DNA of 64,000 nucleotides from Phytopythium helicoides (lineage: Eukaryota; Oomycota; Peronosporomycetes; Pythiales; Pythiaceae): the NCBI GenBank assembly GCA_024867545.1, contig JANFNE010000027.1, forward strand, positions 698,222-762,221, read 5' to 3'. Numbering within the stretch: position 1 is the stretch's first letter; each line of letters begins with the position of its first letter. The notes under the pieces were generated by a model. It made no database searches, was not told the DNA's origin, and worked only from the letters and a program-made list of their open reading frames with translations. The position numbers and the translations under genes were made by a program. Below, one piece after another: positions 11,032 to 21,569 of this stretch.

Positions 11032-14000
11032 TCACGGAGACTCAATAGGAGTGTACGGGTTGAAGAAGAACTCTCCAAGCCACGGGCGGGTCAAATTCGT
11101 GTACAATGGCTCGCCCGCGGTGAAGCTGGATGCATCGCTCACGTTGCCAGTGCCAGAGTAGACAGGAAGCTGAGGGTACGGGTAGATCGGACGCGATGCG
11201 TTATCGTTGCTCGCAATGATCTCAGCCGGAGCCACGCCGCTCTCGACCCAGTTGAGAATCGGCGTCGTGAGGTCAAAGTCGTAGAAGCCCTCACCGGAGC
11301 CACAGTGCCACACTCCAGGAAAGAGGTAGAAGCGGTTGAACTCCTCAACAGCGTCCTCACCCATGTAGTCAACCATCTTCTCGTGGAAGGCGATGGTAGT
11401 GCGCGGCGAGATGTGTTGGTCGGACCAACCGTGCCACAGAATGAGCTTGCCGCCGGCCTCCTTGAATGGTGTCAGATCTGGACTAACAGCATCGATGAAT
11501 CGGTGATGGGGCTCGAGCAGGGCGATCGTCGAGTTGGCAAACACAAAATCCGCCAGGGTGTAGTTGGCGCCAGGAGGGTCCTCGAAAATGACGTATCGGA
11601 GTGTAGGGAGCACAATAAGCTCGCTGAGAACGTAGCTGCCATCTTCAGGGGGGACATCGACGCCTACCCACGCCATCTCGGATCCGTATTGCAGCTCGCC
11701 AACCGTCAGGTGCTCTCCCAGCTCTTGATCGACCGGACCCGTGTAGAAAGCCTCTGCGACTGCTGCCTCTGCGGAAGTGAGGCAAGTGGAGTTGTCCGCG
11801 TCGTCCGCACATTGGATGGTCGACACGTCAAAGTTGCAGAGGCGCGGATCAGCCAACAGACCATCCTCCAATCCGTCAAGCGAGTCACAGGCGGCGATGA
11901 CGGCGTTGTAGAGGATCGGGACGCGCGAAGGGTTCAGGATCGGGTTGTGGTCTGCATCCAGGTTGTTGGTCGCGATCCACGCGTGGTGGAAGCTGTTCTG
12001 GAACTGGAACAAGAAGGCTGGCGCACCGGCAACGATTCCATTGAAGTCATTCGGGTAGCGCAGCGCAGACATGACAGCTTCACGGCCGCCGTCCGAGCAA
12101 CCGTTGAAGTACGCGTACCTTTGGGCCTGGCCGTAGTAGTTGAGAATGAGCGTCTTGGCGATCTCGGCTGTGTTGTGCACCGACAGGTACGCGAAGTTGG
12201 TGAAAGCGTCCGGATCAAGAGCGAAAGTTCCATCCGAGCCTCCGTTCATGTCGGTGGTTGCGAGTACAAAGTTGCCGTTTTCGTACTCCTCCGAGCCGAC
12301 GGCCGCGACTACAGCCAAGTTGTACATCGTAGATCCACAGAGACCACCGCAGCCATTCTGCAAGTACCTCTGCGTCCAGGTTGACACGGGAAGTTGCACC
12401 TCCCACGTCGCGTTGGGTTGGAGCTTGCCGACCACGAAGCAGTAGGCGACACCATCCGTCTCCGTCTCGGTGGCCGACGTGATGGTGGTGCCTTCCGCGA
12501 TGGAGGACAGATCGACGGAGAGCAGATCGGAGCAGGAAGATTTTTTTACGGGTCAATTCCAGGTCAGGTCGGGTCTCACGGTCACGTGACCTACAACACG
12601 ACCTGACCAGGTCGGGTCACGAAACAAATTCAGGTCGTGCCTCATGATCACGCCAACAAACATGTCCGGATAGCTATTTGCTGTTGGATGTTCGGTACTA
12701 GGTGATATGACAGTCTCCAACCTTTTGGTAGGGTACGGGTGGCGCCCTACCGTGGATCGGCCCGCCCCAATTTCTCGCAGGCTGGTGATCATATGAATCC
12801 CCATCACCTCCCAGCGAAACAAACTCGAAACGTATCCCGGTGATCTCCGGCGCTACCGGATCGACATGCCACGACTCCAATAGACGGAGTTCTTCAGTTA
12901 AGGCGACTACAAATTCGGCAAATGCTCGCTAATAACCCTCCCCAGCACTAGCCTTGGCAGACGTCAGATCGGATCGAGATTGGGAACTTACAGTTTCGGG
13001 AACTTAAAATTCCCCCTCCCTTCGATCGAGAGGGTCAACATCATCTCCGCGTTAGCCCTGATCACCTGAACGCAGCAGTTTCCTATTCCTGTAGTACCTG
13101 CATCTGTAGTTGATTTTTATGGACGTGACGTTGCTCTGCGTGTAGCGGTAGCTGTCTATCCACCTATTCGTCTTTCCGGTACGACTCGTGATCTCTCTTG
13201 CATTCTCGGGATGAATATCTGTTGTCTGGCTATCAACTGATCTAGAATCACTGCGAATAACTTGGCATCGCTCTGACACTGCGTGTCGCGCTGACCGATT
13301 CCTATTTCCCGTCAAACACGCTACTTGAACAATCGTCGCTGCTATCGTGCGCAACATGCAATTCATAGGTGCGCTCGTCATCACTCCATAAACCAGCCCC
13401 AGTCGCATCGCTATCGTTCCAAGATGAATCCATATCTAATTGCGTGTCCACGTCGTTTCTGGACGCATCAAACCTGCGAACGCTTAGTGGTAGAGGTTCC
13501 ACGCTTCGACCATCACAATTTCCGCAGTCGCTCGCAGCTAACGTTGTGACTTGAGTCAAACTGCTTATTCCTTCACCTGTGTCCCTTTCATTGAGAGATT
13601 TGCGGCGCTTTCTGGTGCGAATTTGCATCGGCTTGCTCTGTAATCGGTGTATGTGTTTGCGATAACAACTGGATGGTGGAAAGTTGGATTTGACTCCCGA
13701 TCCTTATTTATAGTGCATCCGTTGGGGTAGTTTCGTCCATGCATCCTACCGTGAATAGATTCTCGACTCGCTCTCTCCAAGTTGGATACTCCATCCCTCT
13801 TGGTCACGTGACCAGCCATCCTATTGAGCAAAGCTCACGTTGGTGGTCACGAGACAATGAGAACTGACCTGACCCGCACTTGACCCGAAAAAAACACTAC
13901 CTTATCAGAGTTGTTGGTGTTGTTGGTGTTGTTGGAGTTGTTGGAGTTGTTGGAGTTGGCAGTATCGTCTCCACAAGCAGCAGGAGAGGCTGCTGCTGAG

Positions 14001-14050
14001 GCAGCTAAAATGGCTGCCATGAGCGTGGCGAGTTTGAGAAGCGTCTTCAT
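11032..14050 (-). pseudogene. Tannase/feruloyl esterase copy A, disrupted
   Basis: The C-terminal part (11032 to about 12540) encodes the esterase body almost identically to copies B and C, including the GCSDGG nucleophile motif, the WSDQH acid motif and the WHCGSG histidine motif. The N-terminal part (about 13895-14050) encodes the signal peptide MKTLLKLATLMAAILAASAAAS and an Asn/Ser/Thr-rich linker. Between them lies a 1.35-kb element with terminal inverted repeats, and about 50 bp of linker coding sequence present in copy B is missing. A functional enzyme is not expected from this copy. Confidence 0.88.
12541..13894. mobile_element. Non-autonomous DNA-transposon-like element inserted in tannase copy A
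   Basis: The insert is bounded by seven T residues on the left and seven A residues on the right. Just inside are imperfect terminal inverted repeats: CGGGTCAA, five variable bases, then GGTCAGGTC, with repeated CAGGTC-like motifs next to the left end. The interior encodes no recognisable transposase; minus-strand ORFs of 108 and 88 codons (13302-13628, 13565-13831) are acidic or basic with no known domain. The terminal GGGTC/CAGGTC repeats resemble hAT-type ends, but no 8-bp target duplication was found, so the superfamily is uncertain. Confidence 0.7.
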
Positions 14051-14586
14051 CGGCCGTGAGTGCTCTTCTTGTGGCTTATTAAGAAGTGAAGGAAGAGGAA
14101 AACTTTCCGCGATCTGGAACTATCGCTCATTGCTGCAACTACCGAGCTGTTGTGATGAAGCGCTGCAGAATCAGCCCGAGCATTCACTCCTGCAGAGGCA
14201 CCTCAGCGTCCTTGAGACGCGCGCACACTTGGCCTCAGTATTGCTGTGGGGTTTAGCAGAGCCCCACAGCGTCATTACTCATCTGTCGACGGGTACACTA
14301 GCCTGAAAAGGTTAGCGAGGCCAATTGTGTGTACTAATATCGTTTGTTTGTTCAGGAGAAGAGAGAGGAAGCGCCGTCGCCTGCCTGGTCGTCGACTCCT
14401 ACGCGCGCGTTTAGAACTCCTGGTCCCCCGGATGGAGCCAACAGGGATCACAACGCTCCGGTACTGACCAAGCAGGCCCAAGTCAAGCGTCTCTCCAGGG
14501 AGATCAAGACCGAAGCTCGCTGCGGAGGGCTGAGATTACTCGCCCAAGGGTGAGACTACTCCCCTAAATCCGCCTATCGACCCGTC

Positions 14587-16198
14587 ATGGAGGGCGCCGC
14601 ATCATCACATAAGGCTATTGCCAGGCAAGTTCTGGACTGCTGGAGTTCGCCAACCCCAGATGACACAAAAATGATGACTGGGGACTTGCATGGCGCATTT
14701 AGACATATCCCCACCCATGATAATCATACCGGTCGCTTTGCGGGCACAATACCGGAACTTGGAGTCCTCATTGTGGACTTCTCATGCCCATTCGGCTGGT
14801 CAGAATCACCAGCGTGCTACTGGGTTTCAGGTTGCGCAATCAATCATATCTACTCGAACACAGCACCATCGTGGCCGCTGCAGCCAATATCTGCTAGGCA
14901 ATGTTTCGACGGGGAAGTGTGGTGCGACGGCCACGTTCCAGTCAAACAGGACATTGGCACACGACTGGTGGAAGCAAATATTGCTCTTCGGAACTCAATG
15001 ACAGCTGTGCTCGGCTCAGGCACTTGCAATGAAGAAACATTTTCTGGCTGGTTTACAACAGGGAAAGCTTTAGGGCTCATCTGGAACACCAGCAAATGCA
15101 CAGTCTCGATGGCTCCAGAAAAGATTGCAAAAGCTTCGCAACGGATCAGCGATCTCAAGAATAAACATTACACAACTCGAACAGAGCTCCAAAAATTGCT
15201 TGGGAGCATACGCCATGTTGCTACCTGCGTACAGGCCGCTGCCCCTTTCTTTCAACGAGTATGTGCCCTACTCCGTGCAACCCCCAGATATGGTCGTTAC
15301 CCAATAACACCTGGTTGGCGAGACGACCTTCTGTGGTTCTTGTCTATCATACATCTCGCTGAGCTGCAATCTATCCCTTTGGAGAGATTTACATTCACAC
15401 AAGACCCGACTGTTCATATACACATGGACGCGAGCGACTTTAGACTTTGCGCTTTGTTTCCGGCCCGGAACGAGTTTCTACAGATTCATTTTGATCATAC
15501 ATAGCGTCATAGGATTAAAAACCCTGGAGATAACGACGTCACAATGCTGGGTATCAATACTCGCGAGCTTATGAGTGCAGGTACGCCAGTTTAGTGTGGG
15601 GAATCCACTGGACTCCATTCCAACACGGACGGCAGCAACTCGTGCGCTTCTGGATTGACAATACGTCGGCGGTAGCATGGAACAACCGTCGTTCAACACG
15701 CAATGAACTCGCTCAGATGCTCCTGCGTCTACTTGCCCTCCAAGAAGTTTACCATAATTTCCCACTCCACAGCCTCGCACATCCCCGGTGAAGTGAATAT
15801 CATGGCTGACGCTGGGTCCAGGGTGTGGCAGTCGAAGACCTACACTGACTTGTTTGCTAACTTATGGCGTTCATGGGTTGAGGTGGTGGCGCCGAGCAAG
15901 TTCAGGAATCTCTCAGAGCTCTGAGTTCACTACTGCGCGAAGCAGCTCTAGCTAGTTCTTCACAAGCCAATTACCGCCGGGCGAGGCAGCAATGGACGTC
16001 TTGGTGTGAATTCATGGAATTTACCCCCTGGCTAGCCAGACTTGCTTGTCAAGCAAACACCGACCAGATTGGGGCTTTTGCGGTGTACCTCTGGCGATTT
16101 GGGATGAATATGAAATCAGTCGGAAACACGTACTCAACGATTCGAGGGAAGACTGCGGCGATTTCCAATGAACGCATCTTGTGGGGTAAATGAACTAG
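14587..16198 (+). mobile_element. DIRS-type retroelement fragment: RT/RNase H and recombinase N-terminus
   Basis: The open frame 14587-15504 encodes a reverse-transcriptase segment (MMTGDLHGAFRHIP, GRFAGTIPELGVLIVD) that aligns with the element at 17238-18983. It lacks the N-terminal part of that domain and carries WCDGH where the intact copy has WCDDY, so a catalytic aspartate is lost. RNase H follows in broken frames (FWIDNTSAVAWNN near 15650, NIMADAGSRVWQ near 15800), then the N-terminal part of a tyrosine recombinase (RQQWTSWCEFMEFTPW, QIGAFAVYLWRFGMN) to about 16190. This is a dead fragment. The 430 bases before it (14153-14586) hold no gene I can support. Confidence 0.8.
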
Positions 16199-16277
16199 TC
16201 GAATTGTACAACCACTGGGGTGTGGCGTGGCGGCTATCCCACGAGAATAGGCTGGCCGTCAGGTTTCATTAGAGTAA

Positions 16278-17316
16278 TTAGCACATCAAGCTTGAGAGCT
16301 TTGCCGATCCCTTGCCTGTGAGAACCGGATACGATTCGAATGCGTTCGAAAGCCATCTTCCGAGTGTTTTGATAGCCAATCTGTCCGCTCCGGCGTTGAG
16401 TAACGCGGTTGCACCTCCAATGCGCACCGATTGTGTCGAAAAGCGCGAAGAATCTAAACCGCCATTCTCTGCGGCAGCTTTGATATTTGTAGCCAATTCT
16501 CGCGATGTAATTCCCCCTGCTGGGGTGGTTAACGCTGGCTGGTCCGGTCTCGTCCGTAGTGCTCGGGCTGCTTTGTGAATCAGTCTTGTTGCCCGAACTG
16601 GACATATGAGTGTGTCGCCAGACTTGGAGTGGTAGCGAACCTCTTCCCACCCGAATTGATTGCTCTTGACGCCTCTCAAGGTGATCGCCACCATATCTGC
16701 CTTCTTGGGTGCTGTTGTTTGCTCTTTCTCGTAAAAAAAACTTGATGTCGCTTAGTCGGAGAATGTATATGTGATATCTTCTCCCGTTAAACAGATACGC
16801 CGAGCGTCGATAGAGGAAGAAATAATCGAGCAGCAGCCCACCCCAGAGGAGTTGAAGGCGTGCCTTCGTCAAATCCAGGAGTGAGAATGCCAGTCGAAGA
16901 AGCCGAGGCGTGAGGGGTTGCTGCTTGACCACCGGATTTGTGAATCTCCGGGTTCCTCTCAACAAGATTGCATGGCTTGCGTTTACACCAGGGTCGTAAC
17001 CGACTGAGTTCTTGTGAAACCAACGTATCGCGCATAGTTTGCCACAGATTGTCGAATATGCGTTGCCTTTGAGCTTGTTGTTCATTCCAAATTGCCATAG
17101 ATAAACCGCAAATGCCCCGAGCTGCTCGGCATTTGGATCAATAGTGTTTGGAGACATCCATGGACACAGGTTCATCATTGTACACCACGATGTCCATTGA
17201 TTCCAGGCACGACTGTATGATTTTCGCGACTTCTCTGCTAGAGCCTCTGCTCGCAGAAGCGCTCCCAGAGAAGCGAGAAATTGCGCGAGTTGTTGGGAAC
17301 TCGTACCTGTAACCAC
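16278..17316 (-). pseudogene. DIRS tyrosine recombinase, frameshifted
   Basis: The first frame (from 17316) encodes the N-terminal SAM-like part and the start of the catalytic domain (SRAWNQWTSWCTMMN, GAFAVYLWQFGMNN, LLWGGLLLDYFFLYRRSAYL). It goes out of frame at the A-run near 16733-16740; the other frame (16694-16278) continues with GVKSNQFGWEEVRYHSKSGD and the C-terminal box STQSVRIGGATALLNAG, the GRWLSN motif and the Tyr of SYPVLT. The box has Gln where the related copy at 19902-20672 has the conserved His (STHSVRIGGA). Both defects argue against activity. Confidence 0.82.
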
Positions 17317-18983
17317 TGAGAAGAGGTGTCAGTAAATGTTTGGGCCAGTTCGGGCGACTGCCACACCCTGCTGCCCGCATCCGCCATAACGTTGTCGACT
17401 CCTGCAATGTGTGTTGTCGTGCAGTAAAATCCGTTTCTCACTTCGATCAGGCTGAGAATACGGAGAAGCGTTTGCGCGAACCGATTTCGACTAAACCTAT
17501 GGTTTGTCCAGGATACGGCTGCAGTATTATCGATGCGTATGCGCACATGCGTCAGTACTGGAGACTTGCTACTTCCCCAATTGCCTCCCCAAACAATAGC
17601 TGCAAAAACTGCACTCATCAGCTCACGAACATTGATACCGAACTCTTGTGACTCAGAGTTGTTGAAAGCCAGAATCTGCTCGCGTTCGTCAGCCGAGAAT
17701 TCAACCTGGATGAATTCGCGTCGACTTGGGCAAACCACGCACAGACCTCGGTCGCTTGCATCCAAATAGATCTCGTAATCCGGCGTTTGACGATCGCCAA
17801 ACCGGGTCAAAGGTATCGAATTCAACCTGTTGGTATGGAGTATGAGGAAAAACCATCTCAAATCGTCTTGTGCGTCGGAATTGACTATCACAGTTCCAAA
17901 TCTGGGTGCTTCCGGGGCGAGCGCTGCTAATCTCTGGAAGAACGAGCCAGCAGGGCGAATGCATGTTTCCACGTGTCGGAGGCTACCCAATAGCTTATTT
18001 AACCGTGTGCGTGTCGTTCGTGCGCGGCTTGCCATGTCTTTGACGCGGTCTAAAGCTTTATTGATCTTGTCTGGCGGCATAGACACTGTCAGGGCGGTCA
18101 GATCCCAGTCCAGGCCCAGAGTTCGACCCTTTTGAAACCAGTTGGTAAACTTTTTCTCATTACAAGCTTCTGGGCCTAGAACGGCAATCATCGACGAGCG
18201 TAGCGCCAAGTTTGCTTCTTGTAGTCGGGAGCCTATATCGGGCTCTACGCAAGAATAATCATCACACCATGCTTTTGCGTCAAACGCAGCTTGGGCGCAG
18301 GCCGGTTGCTTAGGCCAATGCGGGCCTGAGCTCCCATAAATATGATTGATAGCTGCACCTGCAACGCAATATGAAGCATGTGACTGTGACCACCCACACG
18401 GACAACACAGATCAATCACCAGTACGCCAAGCTCGGGTATCGTTCCTGCAAAACGACCAACTTCACTGGCCGCTAATGGTATATGGCGGAAAGTTTCATT
18501 CACATCTCCAGTCATCATCGATTGTCTACCAGGGTGGGATTCTGCAACGTCCAGAATTCTATGTGCAATCGAAGCTGCTCCATCGTAAGTGATTGTTACG
18601 TCGCAACAATCCAAGGTGTTGTCATTGACTGAGCTGCCTTTTGGGAAGGATAAGTCATGAATTATTCGCTCGTCAATTTCGAGCGGGACGTCAACCTTTT
18701 GAACTGCTCCGAATGGACTGCACGTGATGCCTTCGAGCGTGTCTAAAAGATCGATGTCCAAAATCAAGTATCTGTCCGCGTCCTGTCCAGCCCGTAGACC
18801 TTTGACAATAGTGTTCATCACTCGCTGAGCTGACCCATGATTTTTGGGTGGCTCAGAACGGAATCTTCTAAGTTGGAATAACTCCGCTGTTGACAATGGA
18901 AGCCCACCGCTTCTTATACGGGTACGAGTTCCACGCCTAATGCCCAGACGGAATATGGAGCGCCTTATTCGGCCTTGAGTCAC
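17238..18983 (-). CDS. DIRS reverse transcriptase/RNase H
   Basis: A 581-codon intact frame. The reverse transcriptase copies the element RNA; motifs run in order LDIDLLDTL, HDLSFPKGSSVND, MMTGDVNETFRHIP, GRFAGTIPELG and the catalytic WCDDY near 18252-18270. RNase H follows: IYLDASDRGLCVV, VRELMSAVFAA, RIRIDNTAAVSW and DNVMADAGSRVW, carrying its acidic residues. It overlaps ORF1 at the 5' end and the recombinase at the 3' end. It is open throughout, unlike the plus-strand fragment at 14587-15924. Confidence 0.88.
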   Translation of the reverse strand: MTQGRIRRSIFRLGIRRGTRTRIRSGGLPLSTAELFQLRRFRSEPPKNHGSAQRVMNTIVKGLRAGQDADRYLILDIDLLDTLEGITCSPFGAVQKVDVPLEIDERIIHDLSFPKGSSVNDNTLDCCDVTITYDGAASIAHRILDVAESHPGRQSMMTGDVNETFRHIPLAASEVGRFAGTIPELGVLVIDLCCPCGWSQSHASYCVAGAAINHIYGSSGPHWPKQPACAQAAFDAKAWCDDYSCVEPDIGSRLQEANLALRSSMIAVLGPEACNEKKFTNWFQKGRTLGLDWDLTALTVSMPPDKINKALDRVKDMASRARTTRTRLNKLLGSLRHVETCIRPAGSFFQRLAALAPEAPRFGTVIVNSDAQDDLRWFFLILHTNRLNSIPLTRFGDRQTPDYEIYLDASDRGLCVVCPSRREFIQVEFSADEREQILAFNNSESQEFGINVRELMSAVFAAIVWGGNWGSSKSPVLTHVRIRIDNTAAVSWTNHRFSRNRFAQTLLRILSLIEVRNGFYCTTTHIAGVDNVMADAGSRVWQSPELAQTFTDTSSQWLQVRVPNNSRNFSLLWERFCEQRL

Positions 18984-19740
18984 TCACAGTTTCTCCCCGC
19001 AACAGCTTTACAAACTCAGGAAGCTGTAGCTTTGCGCGCCGAATTAGCTCACTGTAAACCCTTTGCTTTTCCCGATCCAGCAAGTACGTTGGTAATGAGT
19101 GGTTGCCTTTTATCGATGCGTTCTTACCAGGCTGTTTTAGGCCATGCTTGGCGAGTGTGTTTTGGAGCGTAACCGATACGATAGAATCATGTACTTCCCC
19201 CAGTCGTTTGTGCGCAAGCAGTGTGGAAGTCAAGGCTTCGTTCTTCTGCTCAATGAATACGTCCAGATCGTTAGTATCATCCTGTGAGAGGATGTGTTCG
19301 GCGCAGGAAACATAGGTCTCCACCGCCAGATCTTGAATTGTAGAAGGGTTGTAGAGCTCCGTGGAGCTTCCCTGCGCATAAACCAAGTCGAGATGACCAG
19401 AGGTCGTACTGTCATCCCAGCAGTAGCCTACTACCACGCCAAAATCCCAGATTCGAGCCAGATTTGGTGGAATTCGCGAGATACAGACCGTGCTCCCAAC
19501 AAAGGTGCCGACACCATTGAGGGCCTCAGCTTCTCCAACGCTTCTTTCCACCACTTCTTCGGCCTCCCAGTCTATAGAGACAGCATTTTCGTCCTTCCAT
19601 CTTCCACTTAGGACACGGGCCACCTTCACTTTGCCTCTGCGTTGCTCAGTTTCCTCGACCTTGCCGTAAGAGTAACCATTGTTGCCAAAGCTACCCGGAC
19701 CAAGGTAAACGTAAGCCACAGCCGTTGCCATGTCCTGCAA
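18937..19740 (-). CDS. DIRS ORF1 (Gag-like position), unknown fold
   Basis: A 267-codon frame upstream of and overlapping the reverse transcriptase, in the position of ORF1 of DIRS elements. No zinc knuckle or other domain is visible. The middle is acidic (DFGVVVGYCWDDSTTSG), the C-terminal half is helical and charged (LLDREKQRVYSELIRRAKLQLPEFVKLL). Its assignment rests on position only. It could also be a host-derived sequence captured by the element. Confidence 0.55.
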   Translation of the reverse strand: MQDMATAVAYVYLGPGSFGNNGYSYGKVEETEQRRGKVKVARVLSGRWKDENAVSIDWEAEEVVERSVGEAEALNGVGTFVGSTVCISRIPPNLARIWDFGVVVGYCWDDSTTSGHLDLVYAQGSSTELYNPSTIQDLAVETYVSCAEHILSQDDTNDLDVFIEQKNEALTSTLLAHKRLGEVHDSIVSVTLQNTLAKHGLKQPGKNASIKGNHSLPTYLLDREKQRVYSELIRRAKLQLPEFVKLLRGETVSDSRPNKALHIPSGH

Positions 19741-19901
19741 GAATGAAGGGTCGCGAGGTCTTGGAGGTTGTTAGAGCTACGGGGAAAGTTCTTAAATGAA
19801 CCTACTCCGGTCGGAGAAGCGACTCTAGGGCTAACATTGTAACGATCCGATCAGGAAAAGGCGTCTCCGGTCGCAACTGCTCCTCCTAAAGTTATCGCTG
19901 C

Positions 19902-20672
19902 TTGCTCGCGGAAACCGCCATTGTAAGGTACCATTGTAACTACATGGGTTACGAGTCTGAATTGAACGCAAGTCACGAGATTCTAATGCGTTGCATTCGT
20001 CGGATGTCCAATCCCGTCACCAAGAAACAACCGCTGACTGCGAATATGTTTCTCACTATTCGCAGTATCTTAAACCTCAGTACACCTCGAGACCAGCTCG
20101 TTTGGGGTGGATTGTTGCTTAGCTATTTCATTTTACTGCGACGTTCACAATATCTTCACATTGACGGCAAGTTCCATGCTTATATTCTTCGGCTCGGTCC
20201 CATCTCGTTCAGGTCGGATGATGACAAGCATTGCTCACCGCGGAAGGCGAAAATTGTCGGGATCCTGCTCACAGGCGCGAAAAACAACCAATTCGGACGT
20301 CAAGAGCTCCAATTCCATTCGAAGTCTGGTCACCCAGAGCTTTGCCCCGTTAAGGCCGCGAGATGGATTGTTAAAGGGACAACTGCATTTGGTACAGCAA
20401 GTGATGCACCAGCTCTTGCTACGGGTAAGAAATGCGGAATATCGGCTCGTGATATTACTGAGTTGGTCAAGAAAGCTGCAGGGATCATGGGTCTCGATCC
20501 CGACCGGTATTCAACTCATTCAGTGCGCATTGGCGGGGCAAATTCGCTCCTAAATGCGGGTGCAGATCTTCTGATCATTAAATTACTAGGGGGATGGCTT
20601 TCGAACTCTTTCGAGGATTATCCGGTACTGACGGCCGCGGGAACGGCGAACTTGTCAAGATTGATGTGCTAA
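19902..20672 (+). mobile_element. DIRS tyrosine recombinase fragment, plus strand
   Basis: A 256-codon frame homologous to the recombinase at 16278-17316. It keeps the catalytic-domain motifs LVWGGLLLSYFILLRRSQYL, YSTHSVRIGGANSLLNAG (His and Arg present), GGWLSN and the Tyr of EDYPVLT, and it ends in the same LMC tripeptide. The N-terminal quarter is missing. Order and strand agree with the fragment at 14587-16198, so both may be halves of one element split by the minus-strand element, although the two edges share the GKTAAI-like segment instead of abutting cleanly. Confidence 0.78.
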
Positions 20673-21447
20673 ATGCTACCGACGGCGTCAGCGCGCGGCC
20701 CGGCGAATTCATACATGATGGGGACCGCCACGCCACGCTCTAACGTCTTAATTACAAGGAAGCTTTGCCCCACGGAGCTAGCACGGAAAGATACAGTACC
20801 TGAAAAGTTGCAGCGGAATACGCCTGGTGGTAGTCCTCAAACTCGATCCACGATTTAAAACTCGTACGATTTGGCGGCGGCGCAGTGCTTTCGTCGGCTG
20901 ATGATGATGTGATAACGTTGGTGTCTGTCGCGCTGTGTGAACTGCTTCTTGACGTGTCGTAGGAATCGTCGTCGCCTTCATCATCGTAGACGCTTTCGCC
21001 ACCGCTCTTCTCAGAATCCCCTTCACTCTCCTCAGAGTCCGCATCGATCTCCTGGTGATCTCCCTCGTGACCTCTTACCCTTCCGACGACTTCATTGACA
21101 TCACTCCCCCTCCGTCATCAGTCCCAGACTCGCTCCCCTTGTGCGCTTCCCGGCCGCACTTGTGCGCTGACTGCGGCCGAACCTCCATTTTTTTGTCGGT
21201 GCGATTTTTTTGGCAGTGGGCGTGAATACCACTCAAACTCTATTATACGCTATACGCTGTACGGATGCCATTTCATAGGGGTAGGCTAGAGTAGGCTAGA
21301 TGTAGGGCAAACTATGCTAGGTAGAATCTGGATGGGCACTCCAACCACTGCCCTTCGTTTTTGTATGACAACAACATGCTTTTCAAGAGGTAGCTCCTCC
21401 CTCTTGTTGAAGTGTTCAATGTTCAACTTTTGTTCAACTTTCGGCGT
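20673..21447. other. Region between the DIRS fragment and the LINE insertion
   Basis: Probably the 3' part of the plus-strand DIRS element followed by unique sequence. Short ORFs on both strands show no domain. Confidence 0.35.
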
Positions 21448-21460
21448 AACTCACGGTACT

Positions 21461-21464
<4 letters not shown>
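21448..21464. repeat. LINE target-site duplication, left copy
   Basis: The 17-mer AACTCACGGTACTACCA is repeated exactly at 31602-31618 and brackets the LINE remnant with its nested Gypsy element. Confidence 0.88.

Positions 21465-21552
<88 letters not shown>
21465..21552. repeat. (GA)44 dinucleotide repeat, the 3' tail of the LINE
   Basis: Uninterrupted GA repeat on the plus strand. Read on the LINE strand it is a (TC)n tail directly after the 3' end and next to the target-site duplication, in the place where a poly-A tail would be expected. Confidence 0.9.
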
Positions 21553-21554
<2 letters not shown>

Positions 21555-21569
21555 CGACCATCAATTTAA

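Larger units (their letters stand above)
8200..14152. repeat. Segmental duplication unit 1 (transporter copy 2 plus tannase copy A)
   Basis: From about 8200 to 14152 this region aligns by eye with 31798-36470: transporter 3' flank, transporter, intergenic part, tannase and tannase promoter, all in the same order and strand. Unit 1 carries an extra 1.35-kb insertion at 12541-13894, and unit 2 has an extra palindromic arm near 33597-33631. Similarity ends after the motif CGAGCTGT at both right edges. Confidence 0.88.
16278..19740 (-). mobile_element. DIRS-type retroelement, near complete, minus strand
   Basis: Three overlapping ORFs in the order ORF1, RT/RNase H, tyrosine recombinase on the minus strand identify a DIRS-order element. 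ORF1 and RT overlap by 47 bases, RT and recombinase by 79. No integrase or LTR is present, as expected. Terminal repeats could not be recognised by eye; the outer limits probably lie near 16200 and 19880. The recombinase has a frameshift at a run of eight A residues and an active-site substitution, so the copy is inactive or depends on other copies. Confidence 0.82.

Noticed and set aside
11026..12384. 452-codon plus-strand frame, also seen at 34593-36023 and (reverse) 38630-40060
   Set aside because: It is the antisense shadow of the tannase genes. It is conserved only because the genes are duplicated; the sense frame has a signal peptide and catalytic motifs.
12541..13894. Insert considered as an intron of tannase A
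   Set aside because: It has terminal inverted repeats, lacks plausible splice borders, and linker coding sequence is missing relative to copy B.
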